The translations under genes were made by a program, and so were the position numbers. Below are positions 16,401 to 24,465 of a stretch of 64,000 nucleotides of DNA, one piece after another (position 1 is the first letter of the stretch; each line of letters begins with the position of its first letter). Origin of the DNA: JAJDUF01 sp965214295 (GTDB lineage: Bacteria > Chloroflexota > UBA11872 > UBA12225 > JAJDUF01); assembly GCA_965214295.1 (NCBI GenBank), contig OZ243944.1:1860001-1924000 (forward strand), given 5' to 3'. The notes beneath the pieces are model-generated. The model was not told the origin of the DNA and ran no database searches. It saw only the letters and a program-made list of their open reading frames with translations.

Positions 16401-17177
16401 GCGCTGCGTTTCGATCACGTGTCTTTCAGCTATGGCCCCGGCGAGCCGCCGGCGTTGACCGATGTCTCCTTCAGCGCCGCGGCCGGGCAGACCATCGCGT
16501 TTGTCGGCCGCTCGGGCGCCGGGAAGACGACGGCGGCCCATCTGCTGATGCGGTTCTGGGACCCTCAGGAAGGTCGCATTACGCTCGGCGGACGCGATGT
16601 GCGCGAGTTCGCGCTAAACGATCTGCGGAGCCGCATGTCTCTCGTCTCGCAGGACATTTACCTCTTCAATGTCTCCATCCGGGAGAACCTGCGGCTAGGT
16701 AATCCGCAAGCAACGGATGCAGAGGTGGAGGCCGCAGCGAAAAAGGCTTGCGCCCACGAGTTCATTATGGCCTTGCCCGACGAGTACGAAACGGTCGTCG
16801 GCGAGCGAGGCACGGCCCTTTCCGGCGGCCAGCGGCAACGCCTCGCTATCGCGCGTGCCCTACTCAAGCGTTCTGCGCTGCTCATCCTGGACGAGGCCAC
16901 CTCGCACCTGGACACCGAGAATGAGCGCACCGTGCGCGCGGCCATCGCCGAGCTGATGGCCGGCAGCACGACCATCGTGATCGCCCATCGCCTCTCGACG
17001 GTGCGCGACGCCGACCGGATCGTCGTCCTCGAAAAGGGACGGGTTGCGGGGATCGGCACCCACACGGAGCTGCTGCGTCAAGGCGGCCCCTATGCCCAGC
17101 TCATTCGTGCCCAGCTCCAAGTGCCCGCTACACCGGCCGACACCACCACCGACGCCCCCCTCCCCCAGCCGGCCTAG
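13407..17177 (+). CDS. Fused double ABC exporter (TMD-NBD-TMD-NBD), CydDC-like
   Basis: About 1256 residues from the ATG at 13407 (a GTG at 13362 extends it by 15). Two complete half-transporters are fused. Half 1 has six helices, with ETFYGQYLPQLIVSTVAPI typical of CydD, then Walker A GPSGAGKST near residue 400, LSGGQRQRLAIARAI and LILDEATSHVD. Half 2 has six helices with RRSGDLASIITSDVELVESFF, then Walker A GRSGAGKTT near residue 1035, LSGGQRQRLAIARAL and LILDEATSHLD. All catalytic residues are intact in both sites. The linker at about 630-670 is Ala/Ser-rich. CydDC exports thiols for cytochrome assembly as two separate chains. Fusion on one chain, without bd-oxidase genes nearby, leaves the substrate open. 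Confidence 0.85.
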   Translation: MKRDINLRLIGLTEGVRLRIGLAAACGLGQTLVGVSRLAFAGTAVAMVFQGHSFSDILPLLIGLIVLPLVRAVFMTAKELISHGTAALMKIKLRRLLYTHLLTLGPGYLQKRRTGDVLINTVDAVEQLETFYGQYLPQLIVSTVAPIAIFIFMAVLDLHSAVIFLVFALLTLFTPTLFRRAIRSTSGERQQSYSALAAEFVDAVQGLATLKVFGQSEQRGRELGRKAYDLYRATMAVLALNIGASGIANACMALGAATALSWGAIRVSNGTLDLTPLMAVLFLGVEVFRPLRELNQLYHRGLAAMASAIGMFGLLDEQPDVVDPRTNGQAVSLPTVAMPGVASASANGANAVEVPSHPEPRLEPTIRFEAVRFAYESGKRPALADVSFDLPAGSSLGLVGPSGAGKSTVVNLLFRFFDPQGGRIRLGGHDLRALPLDLLREQFALVAQDTYLFHGTVTENLLLGKPDATREEIEAAAKAANAHDFILNLVAGYDTIIGERGQKLSGGQRQRLAIARAILKDAPILILDEATSHVDTESEAVIQEAFDRLMVNRTTLIIAHRLSTVAKADQIVVLDRGVRVEAGRHHELLAQHGVYARLVAVQARAAAEAAAARADVAALGAFGAASQRYVVQPDDSRRSVGAASSDAAESPSRSGQRAEPVEPINLSVWQTGLRLFHLVRTQWRRLAVALGGGLCKEAAIIGLGVASALLASRVATAASPGALVPLVLSIALAMAFFSWLESFVAHDMAYLLLADMRLALYRKLDPLAPAYLLGRRSGDLASIITSDVELVESFFAHAIAPLIVAILVPGVALAVLAWVAWPLALVLLPFLVLVALSPNYIGRHTELLGNRLRMQLGEVNAHMTDNVQGLREVVAFSRGPLRVRQVTTESEALTGLQVAYGRQLGFQHGTIEALQALGGLAVLFAGSYMVSQGQFPTAQLPIATMLAFTCFSPVAEIARVAKELANAFGSGRRIFAVHDEPVAVEDGPGVPSEAEVAPALRFDHVSFSYGPGEPPALTDVSFSAAAGQTIAFVGRSGAGKTTAAHLLMRFWDPQEGRITLGGRDVREFALNDLRSRMSLVSQDIYLFNVSIRENLRLGNPQATDAEVEAAAKKACAHEFIMALPDEYETVVGERGTALSGGQRQRLAIARALLKRSALLILDEATSHLDTENERTVRAAIAELMAGSTTIVIAHRLSTVRDADRIVVLEKGRVAGIGTHTELLRQGGPYAQLIRAQLQVPATPADTTTDAPLPQPA

Positions 17178-17212
17178 CTCCCCGGTCAAAATATCTGAGG
17201 AGACTGATTACT

Positions 17213-18382
17213 ATGAAGACCTATCGCGCGGCCATACTCGGATGTGGCGGTCGTGGCGCGGCGGCCGGCTCAGGCTATCGGGCGCACCCTCGCACTGATC
17301 TGGTCGCCCTCTGCGATCTCGACCAGGCCCGGCTGGATGCCCTCGGAGAGAAGCTAGGCGTCTCGGCCCGGTACAACGACCTCGATGTCATGATCGAGCA
17401 AACTCGCCCGGATATCGTGGCCATTCCGACGGCGACCGAGTTCCACTACCCGCTGGCGATGCGGGTTCTGGAGCACGGGGTCAATATCGAGGTCGAGAAG
17501 CCACCCTGTTGGGACCTGGCCGAGGCCGACGCCATCAGAGCCAAAGCGCAGGAGCAAGGTGTACGGTTTGCCGTCCATAGCCAGGGACCGGTCGGCCCCG
17601 CGATGCAGGCGGTGATCCAAGCCTACCACGAAGGCCGTATCGGGCGGCTGCGCTACATCACCGGGAGCGACAAGGGCTACTACGCCGGGTACGGCCTGAT
17701 GAATATGGGCTTCCATGTCATCAGCTACCTGGTGCGGCTGGCCGGCCGATGCCGCAGCCTTACGGCCTGCGGCGTCACCGGCGGTCATCCGGTGACGCCG
17801 CAGGATGTGGTAATGTCGCCGCAGGGAATGGGCACCATCGCCGGCGAAAACATCACCGCGACGTTGCAGTTCGACGACAGCGTGGCGGCAACGCTCTTGC
17901 TGCACCGTTTTCCGGCCACCGACTCCCTAGCCCATGTCGTCGAGTGGTACGGCACGGAAGGCCGGCTCCTCTACAACTACAAGCTCGCCACTTCATGGTG
18001 GTTGCCACACCCGCACTTTCTCCCCGACGGCGAGCACGATCAGTGGCAGCGACTGGAGCCGGTCTATCCCGACGGCTACGATCCGGACAGTGGCGTCTGG
18101 CCGGACGAGTTCTCGTATGTGGAAGAGTACGTGCGTGCCCTTGACGAGGATCGTGACCATTGGTGCGGTGGTGACAACGCCGTTCATATCATGGAGATCA
18201 TGATGGGCGTCTTCGAGGCTGTAGCCTACCACCGACAAGTTGACCTGCCCCAGCCCCACCGCGACCATCCGCTCCTACGCTGGCGCGGCGAGCATGGATT
18301 GGACGGTCCGGCCGCCATGCCCCGTCCCTACCGGGACTGGGCCGCAGTGGAAGATACGCGCCTCCGGAGTAGCCGCGGCTGA
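17213..18382 (+). CDS. Gfo/Idh/MocA family NAD(P)-dependent oxidoreductase
   Basis: 389 residues. YRAAILGCGGRGAAAGSGY is the N-terminal dinucleotide-binding loop, VALCDLDQARLDAL the second strand with its acidic residue, and NIEVEKPPCWDLAEADAI the E-K-P motif of the family. A C-terminal alpha/beta substrate domain follows, and the tail ends in HHPLLRW-like residues. A GAGGAG lies about 11 bases before the ATG. Family members oxidise or reduce sugars, inositols and their derivatives. This one resembles the group spread through sugar-degrading Chloroflexota and Planctomycetota. A LanC-like gene follows 61 bp downstream in the same direction. The substrate cannot be assigned. Confidence 0.88.
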   Translation: MKTYRAAILGCGGRGAAAGSGYRAHPRTDLVALCDLDQARLDALGEKLGVSARYNDLDVMIEQTRPDIVAIPTATEFHYPLAMRVLEHGVNIEVEKPPCWDLAEADAIRAKAQEQGVRFAVHSQGPVGPAMQAVIQAYHEGRIGRLRYITGSDKGYYAGYGLMNMGFHVISYLVRLAGRCRSLTACGVTGGHPVTPQDVVMSPQGMGTIAGENITATLQFDDSVAATLLLHRFPATDSLAHVVEWYGTEGRLLYNYKLATSWWLPHPHFLPDGEHDQWQRLEPVYPDGYDPDSGVWPDEFSYVEEYVRALDEDRDHWCGGDNAVHIMEIMMGVFEAVAYHRQVDLPQPHRDHPLLRWRGEHGLDGPAAMPRPYRDWAAVEDTRLRSSRG

Positions 18383-18443
18383 GACTCGACCACCGCCGCG
18401 CAGTGACGATTAGAAAACGGCCCACTGCTCCCGGCATACTGCC

Positions 18444-19688
18444 GTGGGATTCACGGGAATGGCGAATGCAGAGACAGCACAGACTATCCTGGAGACAGCG
18501 CGGCTCGGCGCGAGCTCTGTGTTCGGGTACGTCGAGCGCACCGCCGAGGTCGTACCCGACGGTGTGCGTTGGCAAACGCTCAGCTACTACAACGAACCCC
18601 ATTACGACACCAATCTCTACACAGGCGTCGCCGGGATCAGTCTCTTCCTCGCCGACTACTATCGCCTGACGGGCAACACCACCGCACGCGACCTCGCGGC
18701 CGGCGCGCTCCGCTGGTGCAGTGCTCCCGAACGCCCACCCGGGACGGATCCTCAGCGCATTCCGTTGCCTCTGAGCCTCTACTCCGGCGCTTCTGGGCTG
18801 GGCCTGGCGTGGCTACGGCTCGCCCTGGCTACCGATGATCCCACAGCACTCCGTCAGGCAACTGCGCTGGCCGAACCCGTCATCGCCGCCGAGCCGGGCC
18901 CCTGGACTGAGTTAGGTCGCGGGGCCACCGGCGAGGGGCTGTTCCTCGTCCGGCTGTGGGAGGCCTCTGGCGAGGAGCGCCATCTCCGGGGCGCCGTGGG
19001 CCGGGGGAGCTGGTTGCGCGACCACATCATCCGCGATGAGCGTGGCAGTCATTGGCTGCGCGTGCTCGACGAGAACGATCCGAAGAGCCGGGCACGGACC
19101 GGTTTTCATGTCGGTAGCGCTGGTATTGGCTACTTTCTGCTCGCGCTCTACGAGGCTACGCAGGACGCCGAGTGGGCGCTGCTCGCCCACGCGGCAGCCG
19201 ACACGCTTGTGCGCTTGGCGCAGCCGGACCGAGGGGGGGTGAGCTGGCCCTACGCAACGCGGGGCCAAGGCACCCAGTTCGCGTCCTGCCAGTGGTGTCT
19301 GGGTGCGCCTGGTATCGCCTACTTCCTGGCCAAGACGGGTGCAGTGCTTGGCGAGCCGGCGCACCTCGCCACTGCGAGGGCGGCCGGCGAGACCACCTAC
19401 GCCTACGGCGACGTGCGGAGTAACCCCAGCCAGTGCCACGGCCTCGCCGGCAGTGCGGAGCTATTCTTGACGCTCTACCGCTTGACAGGCGAGCAGGTGT
19501 ATCTGGAGCGTGCCCACGACTTCGCCGTGCAGGTGTTGAGCTACCGCACCGTCACTCTGGATGGGGACGTGTGGCGGGCCGATGATCCGGATTGCTACTC
19601 GCCGGACTTCTTCTGCGGCGCCGCGGGGGTTGGACACTTCTTCCTGCGGCTCCAAGCGCCCGATCAGCTAGAGCTTCCTTTCGCCTAG
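18444..19688 (+). CDS. Stand-alone LanC-like (lanthionine synthetase C family) protein
   Basis: 414 residues from GTG 18444; the ATG at 18459 is an alternative start. The protein shows the repeated alpha/alpha-barrel glycine signatures of the family: LYTGVAGISLFLADYY, LYSGASGLGLAWLRLA, HVGSAGIGYFLLALYE, CLGAPGIAYFLAKTG, CHGLAGSAELFLTLY and FFCGAAGVGHFFLRL. The zinc ligands known from NisC (Cys, Cys-His) are matched by the cysteine in QWCLGAPG near residue 285 and by CHG near residue 330, so it could be catalytically active. No LanB, LanM or precursor-peptide gene is visible nearby. It may add thiols to dehydrated residues or small molecules, as proposed for stand-alone LanC-like proteins, but this is inference. 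Confidence 0.85.
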   Translation: MGFTGMANAETAQTILETARLGASSVFGYVERTAEVVPDGVRWQTLSYYNEPHYDTNLYTGVAGISLFLADYYRLTGNTTARDLAAGALRWCSAPERPPGTDPQRIPLPLSLYSGASGLGLAWLRLALATDDPTALRQATALAEPVIAAEPGPWTELGRGATGEGLFLVRLWEASGEERHLRGAVGRGSWLRDHIIRDERGSHWLRVLDENDPKSRARTGFHVGSAGIGYFLLALYEATQDAEWALLAHAAADTLVRLAQPDRGGVSWPYATRGQGTQFASCQWCLGAPGIAYFLAKTGAVLGEPAHLATARAAGETTYAYGDVRSNPSQCHGLAGSAELFLTLYRLTGEQVYLERAHDFAVQVLSYRTVTLDGDVWRADDPDCYSPDFFCGAAGVGHFFLRLQAPDQLELPFA

Positions 19689-19730
19689 CCCCGCCGTCGG
19701 CCCAGCCCATACCTGGCAAAGTGGCGTGTA

Positions 19731-19752
19731 GGGGCACAGCATGCTGTGCCCC
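19731..19752. repeat. 22-bp perfect palindrome (GCATGC-centred family)
   Basis: A perfect inverted repeat of 11 bp per arm (left arm GGGGCACAGCA) centred on GCATGC, preceded by GTA. Relatives are at 4082-4101 and 54289-54308. The surrounding gap 19689-19973 contains no gene I can support. Confidence 0.8.
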
Positions 19753-19973
19753 TGCGATTCATGCGTCTCATGCATCGGTTTATGGCTGCCCCGGCTGCTC
19801 CGCCCTGCTCTCGACAAGCGGGTACGCGGGTACAATGAGAGCGGTTAGAGGTACGCTATCCACGACGGCGGCGGCTCGCGAGGCGTGCTGATCGTCGCAA
19901 GGAGGCCCGGCACAACGTAGCGGCAGCCCGGTTCAGCCGTGCCCTGTCGGCAGCTCGCAGACCGCCCCGTATC

Positions 19974-20315
19974 ATGCTCACGATGCTCACGCTGCAGCGC
20001 GTCCGTCGTCGCTCCTTCTGGCGCGGCCCGGCGTGGGGCGCGTCCGGGCTGATAGCGGGTAGCGGTGGCGGACTGTTTATGGCAGCGGTCATACTGACGC
20101 TCGCCGGCCGGAGTATCCTGGGCTGGGAGCCGGCAGCGGTCGGCCTCGCCCTCACCGGCGGCGGGCCGCTAGCGGTAGTGCCATGGCTGGTCGTGACCAG
20201 CGCGGCCGGGCGTGGCTGGCCGCGGACCCGTCCGCTGGCCTGGCTCGCGCCGGCCTGGCTCCTGGGAGCTGTCGGGGCCGGGGTAGGGACTGTGCTCTGG
20301 ACAGCTAGTCGGTAG
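19974..20315 (+). CDS. Small membrane protein, unknown
   Basis: 113 residues with three hydrophobic segments (GASGLIAGSGGGLFMAAVIL, AAVGLALTGGGPLAVVPWLV, and LAPAWLLGAVGAGVGTVL) and a basic N-terminus (LQRVRRRSFWR). No family is recognised. The start is the first ATG in the open frame and has no clear ribosome site. A second small membrane gene begins nine bases after the stop, and a YtxH-type gene follows, so the three probably form one transcript. Confidence 0.45.
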   Translation: MLTMLTLQRVRRRSFWRGPAWGASGLIAGSGGGLFMAAVILTLAGRSILGWEPAAVGLALTGGGPLAVVPWLVVTSAAGRGWPRTRPLAWLAPAWLLGAVGAGVGTVLWTASR

Positions 20316-20323
20316 TAAAGTCC

Positions 20324-20626
20324 GTGGAAGACATCACTATTCCCTGGCTCCCGTTCACACTCCCGGAATGGATCGCGATGCCAGCTCTGACGCTCGGCTT
20401 CCTGATCGCCAGCGTCAACGTGTTCCTGTTCCATATCATCGCGGCCCGACCGGAGCGCAGCGCCTTATATTTCTGGCCGTTCGCACTCGTTGGCTTCACC
20501 GCCGGACATTTCGTGGGGCTAGTGCTCGATGTCCCGCTGGGGGTCCTCGGCGACGTGCATTGGCTCACCGGGAGTATTGGGGCTTGGCTGATCCTGGCCC
20601 TTGCCAACGCGGTCGGACGACCTTGA
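20324..20626 (+). CDS. Small membrane protein, unknown
   Basis: 100 residues, GTG start. Three hydrophobic helices are evident (WIAMPALTLGFLIASVNVFL, YFWPFALVGFTAGHFVGLVL, and GSIGAWLILALANAVG) with histidine and arginine residues in the loops. No family match is recognised. It lies between another small membrane gene and the YtxH-like gene with gaps of 8 and 26 bp, consistent with an operon of small envelope proteins. Confidence 0.45.
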   Translation: MEDITIPWLPFTLPEWIAMPALTLGFLIASVNVFLFHIIAARPERSALYFWPFALVGFTAGHFVGLVLDVPLGVLGDVHWLTGSIGAWLILALANAVGRP

Positions 20627-20652
20627 TCCACAGACGGAAGAAGGAGGCAACC

Positions 20653-20859
20653 ATGGCCACACGGAATGGCGCTTACTTCCGCCGCGGTCTCACCCTCGGC
20701 CTGCTGGTCGGACTACTCGCCGCACTCCTCTACGCACCGAGCAGTGGCCGCGAGCTACGCGCCCGGCTGGCTGCCCGCCTCGCCGGCCTGATCCCAGGCG
20801 CCGGCCCGCCGACCGACGCCGCGCCCGGGGAGGCCGCCACCCAATCGGGTACACTCTAG
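20653..20859 (+). CDS. YtxH-like small membrane-anchored protein
   Basis: 68 residues with an excellent ribosome site (AAGGAGG, seven bases before ATG). The sequence FRRGLTLGLLVGLLAALLYAPSSGRELRARL is the hallmark of YtxH/gas-vesicle-type proteins: one N-terminal glycine-rich helix ending in YAP-x-SG-x-E-L-R, followed by a charged amphipathic tail. The tail here is short. Such proteins are often general-stress envelope proteins. The stop codon TAG is part of the CTAG that borders a 171-bp inverted-repeat element, so that element begins at the base after the stop codon. Confidence 0.75.
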   Translation: MATRNGAYFRRGLTLGLLVGLLAALLYAPSSGRELRARLAARLAGLIPGAGPPTDAAPGEAATQSGTL

Positions 20860-21030
20860 GGCGTGTTCACACAACCGCTCCCATATCGCCATAATGTCAC
20901 CCTGAACGCAGTGAAGGGGCTCAACTCCTTGTCGTGAGCACCGGTTTGGGTCAGCGGGCGCTTGAGCTTCCGCACTGCGCCCGCAATGACCGGCTGACAG
21001 GAGCAGCTGGTAGCTTAGTGTGAACACGCC
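20860..21030. mobile_element. 171-bp MITE-like element, copy 1
   Basis: Perfect 13-bp terminal inverted repeats (GGCGTGTTCACAC / GTGTGAACACGCC) enclose 145 bp with no credible gene, and CTAG flanks the element on both sides (20856-20859 and 21031-21034). The interior carries a TGTCACCCTGAACGCAGTGA motif and a CGGGCGC / GCGCCCG pair. Two further copies of exactly 171 bp lie at 38668 and 63114. The CTAG flanks look like a 4-bp target duplication, as produced by some IS5-family transposases; no transposase is in the window. Confidence 0.9.
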
Positions 21031-21070
21031 CTAGTCTCCACTGTCTCGTAGCTAGAGAGGCGCTCCACCG

Positions 21071-24000
21071 GTGCCCGAACAGTTGTCGGACTCTCGCGTG
21101 CAGATACTATTCACCACCTTGGGCCGCTGGCGTACTGTCCGCTATCGTCCGGCCCTCACTGCCGGAGCACTCACGCTCCTCAGCGTGCTCTGGGCCGGGG
21201 CCGGTCAGCCCGCGGCGGTAGCCGCACCCCTGCGGCCTCTGGCAGAGGGCGACTCGCTGATACTGGCCCTCTGCTATCTCGGCTGGTGGCTGCTGCTGCG
21301 TAGCCTGGACTTCGCTGCCGACCGCCTGCGAGGGAGCACTACGACCTCCCCACCACCCAGGAGTACCAGCCTGGATCGGCCCCCGGCGGTAGCCGTGGTC
21401 GGGCCGAGTACCCGCACCGAGTATCTCAGCGCCTTGGCCATCGTGACCCTGCTCACCGTGGCAATAGCCTGGCCCACGCTCCTGCTCGGTCTGCCCAATG
21501 CCGGCGGCGACTACGTGCGCGCGACTGATCCTCTCTTTCGACAACCGGCCTCTCCCCTGGAATTCACCCGGCCTCCGTCCTGGCTCTGGAATCCCGGTGT
21601 CTCACCGGGAACTTTCGATGTGTGGGCTTACACCAACTATCAGCCGCAAGACTTGCTCGCCGCACAAATGCTACAAGTTGGGGGATACCCGCTGTGGAAT
21701 CCCTATAATGGTCTCGGTGCGCCTCTTCTGGCCAACGGCCAGGCTTCACCACTCTTTCCCCTCAAGCTACTGCTCTACTTGCTGTTCAACAGCGGGCTGG
21801 TACCGGCCTCGCTCGCCTTCAGCTATTACTTGATCCTGCGACTATGGCTAGCCGGCTGCGGGACGTATCTCTGGGCACGCGCCGCCGGTCTGGGACACCA
21901 AGCCGCGCTGCTTGCGGCGCTCGTCTTCATGTTCTCCGGGCCGCTGCTCACGCAATTCCACATTGTCACCTCCACCTCTTTCGCGCTCCTCCCTCTGGTC
22001 TTGTGGGTCGGCGAGCATTTTGTGCGCCGGCCCACTTGGCGCGCTGCAGCCACGGTAGGATTGGCGTTTGCCGTGCTCTCGCTGTCTGGCCATCTCGTGG
22101 CGGTGGCCTATACCGGCGCAGCCGCGCTAGTCTATATAGTTCTGCGTGCCAGGCAGCAGGCGACCACCCTGGGGCAGCAGGTGTGGCCACGCCTCGGGCG
22201 CGGCGCCATCATCATCGCGCTGGTCGCGCTAGGACCGGCGTTGCTCACTGCTCTGCCCTTCTGGGAGCTGAGTCAACAAGGCGCAGCGAAGCCCCTAAGT
22301 ACAATCGGCCAAGCCCCGTGGAGCGCCGCCTTCAGCGGATGGCTCCTGCCGATGCTGCTCCATGTCATCTCGCTACCTGGTGGTCGCCTCAGTATCGCCA
22401 TTGGCCCGCTGGCTGTCGTGCTCACCACCATCGCCATCCTGCGCTTGCGCTCGCACCCATTGACCCCAGTGTTGGTGGGAGTCTTGGGAGCTAGTCTGCT
22501 GCTGATCCTGGGGAATAATCCTACGAATGTGCTCACTAGCGTCCGGGTCTCCTTCAACACGAATTACGCGACGGCGGCGGTTGCCTTCGCCTTAGCCGGT
22601 CTGGCTGGGGTAGGCCTGGACCTATTGCTGACGATCCGCCGCACTCAGGGCTTGCGGCCCGCGCTTACGGCGCTGCTCGGGCCGCTGCTGGGATTGAGCC
22701 TCATCGGAGTAGCACTCTTCGATCTCGCGCACGACGCGACCCGTCCGCCAAGCGTGCTGGTCTTCACGCCGCTGCTGCTGGGCGTGGCCCTCTTACCACC
22801 GACCCGGCGGTGGATGCGCGAACATCTTCCGGCTGCCCAAGCGCGGGAGCCGATCATCGGGATCGCCCTGGTCGGGGCAGCCCTTATCGTTGCATCTTTA
22901 TTTGTTTTTAGCGCGCAAAAGATTTATCGGGACTGGGTTGGTGAGCGGCTGGTCGGCACGATGCAAGGACCCGATGGCCGATTTTCCTGGACAGCGTCAC
23001 GCCCCAGCGGCGGCGCGTGGACGTTCTATATACGGGGGGGAGTAGCGACCCTTGATCTCGGGTTGTCCCCGCCGGCTTTGGTGTGGTGGTACAGCTCACG
23101 AAGTGAAACCACCGAGGCAGCGGAGCACATGGAGCACACTGGGAGCCGGGTGAGCTTCCGCGCCGGAGACTACACGTATGAAGGCCGGATCAGCGGCGGC
23201 TTTCACACCTTCTTTAGCCCGCACCAGGCGCGGATCTTCCTCAGTGAGTTGGCGCTGATAGCCCTCGCCAGCCTACTCGCCCTGCTTTGGGAGCAAGGGC
23301 GCTTTCTCGGCCTTGCCGTTGTGGCGGTTGGTGCATACATTGCGCTCTACCACGGCGCGCCGCAGTTGGGGCCACGCCCGGCCTTTGCCTGGACAGCGAC
23401 GCCGGCAGTAGCCTGGTTGCAGCAACAGGCTGGATTGCAGCGCGTTGTTGCGCTTGGACAGGTGGCTTTGCGTGCCAACGCCAACGCCCCCTTCGGCCTC
23501 TACAACTTGGCTCAACGTGATGTCATGCAGTCATGTCGCTACCGTCAGCTCCTGGCCCTCGCCAGCGGACGCTCAGTGGTATCGGGGTCACACCAGCCTG
23601 ACTGTTCCAAAGAGCACGAGTCAGTGTTAGCCGGCGTTAACACGAACTTGCTGGGCCTCGTGGGTGTGCGTTATGTCGTTGATGCGTACGGAGAAGCCGA
23701 TCCGTCGGTGGGTGCCTGGACCTGGACCCTGGTCCCCAAACCGGACCGCACGGGCTTGGCGGCGCTTGCGCTTATGCACGAGTTTCCTGGCGGTCACATT
23801 TACGAGGTACCAGTGGTGTTACCACGCGCGTACTTCGTCGGCGCAGCGGATGCCCGGGCAGTCGCTCCCGATGATCCGGTTGCTGCGCTGGCCATCATGC
23901 AGGAGGAGCAGCTCGACTACCGCCGCACCGTCCTGCTCGAAACGGAAGCCCTGCCTTGGCCGACTGCCGGCGCAACCCAAGCAGAGGGCGAGGGCCTCCG

Positions 24001-24367
24001 TGGTGAGGTCGCCATCGAGCAGTACCGCCACGACCGGCTCCACCTCCGTGTCGTCGCCCCGGATCCTGGCTACTTGGTGCTCTCTAACCTGTGGTATCCG
24101 GGCTGGCAGGCGTCGGTAGACAACACACCCGCCGACATCCTGCCGGCGAACTACGCATTGCAAGCCATACCGGTTGCAGCCGGCGAGCATAGCGTGACCT
24201 TGCGCTATCTGCCCTGGAGTTTCTATGGCCCGTTGCTGCTGACCCTTGGCGGCCTCGTGCTGAGTGCTATCCTCCTGGGTCGTCGGCGCGCAGCGTGGCC
24301 GGGCTGGGTGCTGTGGATAGCGCTCGCAGCGACCCTCATCGTCTTCGCCCCTCGGCCACCGTTTTGA
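21071..24367 (+). CDS. YfhO-family large polytopic membrane protein (glycosyltransferase-like)
   Basis: 1098 residues, GTG start. The first 600 residues contain about twelve membrane helices with the YfhO pattern: a GGDYVRATDPLFRQ loop, WNPYNGLGAPLLANGQASPLFP, LWLAGCGTYLWARAAGLGHQ and LVFMFSGPLLTQFHI. The loop with the paired acidic and YNPLW-like residues resembles GT-C glycosyltransferases, and YfhO proteins are implicated in glycosylating lipoteichoic acid or other surface polymers. After about residue 780 there is a large extracytoplasmic part (YFVGAADARAVAPDDPVAAL, LVLSNLWYPGWQASVDN), then two final helices. It heads a run of four genes in the same direction, the last three joined by ATGA overlaps. 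The acceptor is unknown. Confidence 0.85.
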   Translation: MPEQLSDSRVQILFTTLGRWRTVRYRPALTAGALTLLSVLWAGAGQPAAVAAPLRPLAEGDSLILALCYLGWWLLLRSLDFAADRLRGSTTTSPPPRSTSLDRPPAVAVVGPSTRTEYLSALAIVTLLTVAIAWPTLLLGLPNAGGDYVRATDPLFRQPASPLEFTRPPSWLWNPGVSPGTFDVWAYTNYQPQDLLAAQMLQVGGYPLWNPYNGLGAPLLANGQASPLFPLKLLLYLLFNSGLVPASLAFSYYLILRLWLAGCGTYLWARAAGLGHQAALLAALVFMFSGPLLTQFHIVTSTSFALLPLVLWVGEHFVRRPTWRAAATVGLAFAVLSLSGHLVAVAYTGAAALVYIVLRARQQATTLGQQVWPRLGRGAIIIALVALGPALLTALPFWELSQQGAAKPLSTIGQAPWSAAFSGWLLPMLLHVISLPGGRLSIAIGPLAVVLTTIAILRLRSHPLTPVLVGVLGASLLLILGNNPTNVLTSVRVSFNTNYATAAVAFALAGLAGVGLDLLLTIRRTQGLRPALTALLGPLLGLSLIGVALFDLAHDATRPPSVLVFTPLLLGVALLPPTRRWMREHLPAAQAREPIIGIALVGAALIVASLFVFSAQKIYRDWVGERLVGTMQGPDGRFSWTASRPSGGAWTFYIRGGVATLDLGLSPPALVWWYSSRSETTEAAEHMEHTGSRVSFRAGDYTYEGRISGGFHTFFSPHQARIFLSELALIALASLLALLWEQGRFLGLAVVAVGAYIALYHGAPQLGPRPAFAWTATPAVAWLQQQAGLQRVVALGQVALRANANAPFGLYNLAQRDVMQSCRYRQLLALASGRSVVSGSHQPDCSKEHESVLAGVNTNLLGLVGVRYVVDAYGEADPSVGAWTWTLVPKPDRTGLAALALMHEFPGGHIYEVPVVLPRAYFVGAADARAVAPDDPVAALAIMQEEQLDYRRTVLLETEALPWPTAGATQAEGEGLRGEVAIEQYRHDRLHLRVVAPDPGYLVLSNLWYPGWQASVDNTPADILPANYALQAIPVAAGEHSVTLRYLPWSFYGPLLLTLGGLVLSAILLGRRRAAWPGWVLWIALAATLIVFAPRPPF

Positions 24368-24465
24368 TGGAGCTAGGCCAACTCGGCGGCGGCTGGCCGC
24401 CGCGGCAAACGACCGCGTGCTGCCGACGCCGGTAGGCAAGGGCCGGCGAGCAGAGTGTTGAGCAG

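Noticed and set aside
20860..21030. Conserved minus-strand frame through the three 171-bp elements
   Set aside because: The frame is shared because the DNA is shared; its product has no domain and the changes between copies do not favour silent positions.
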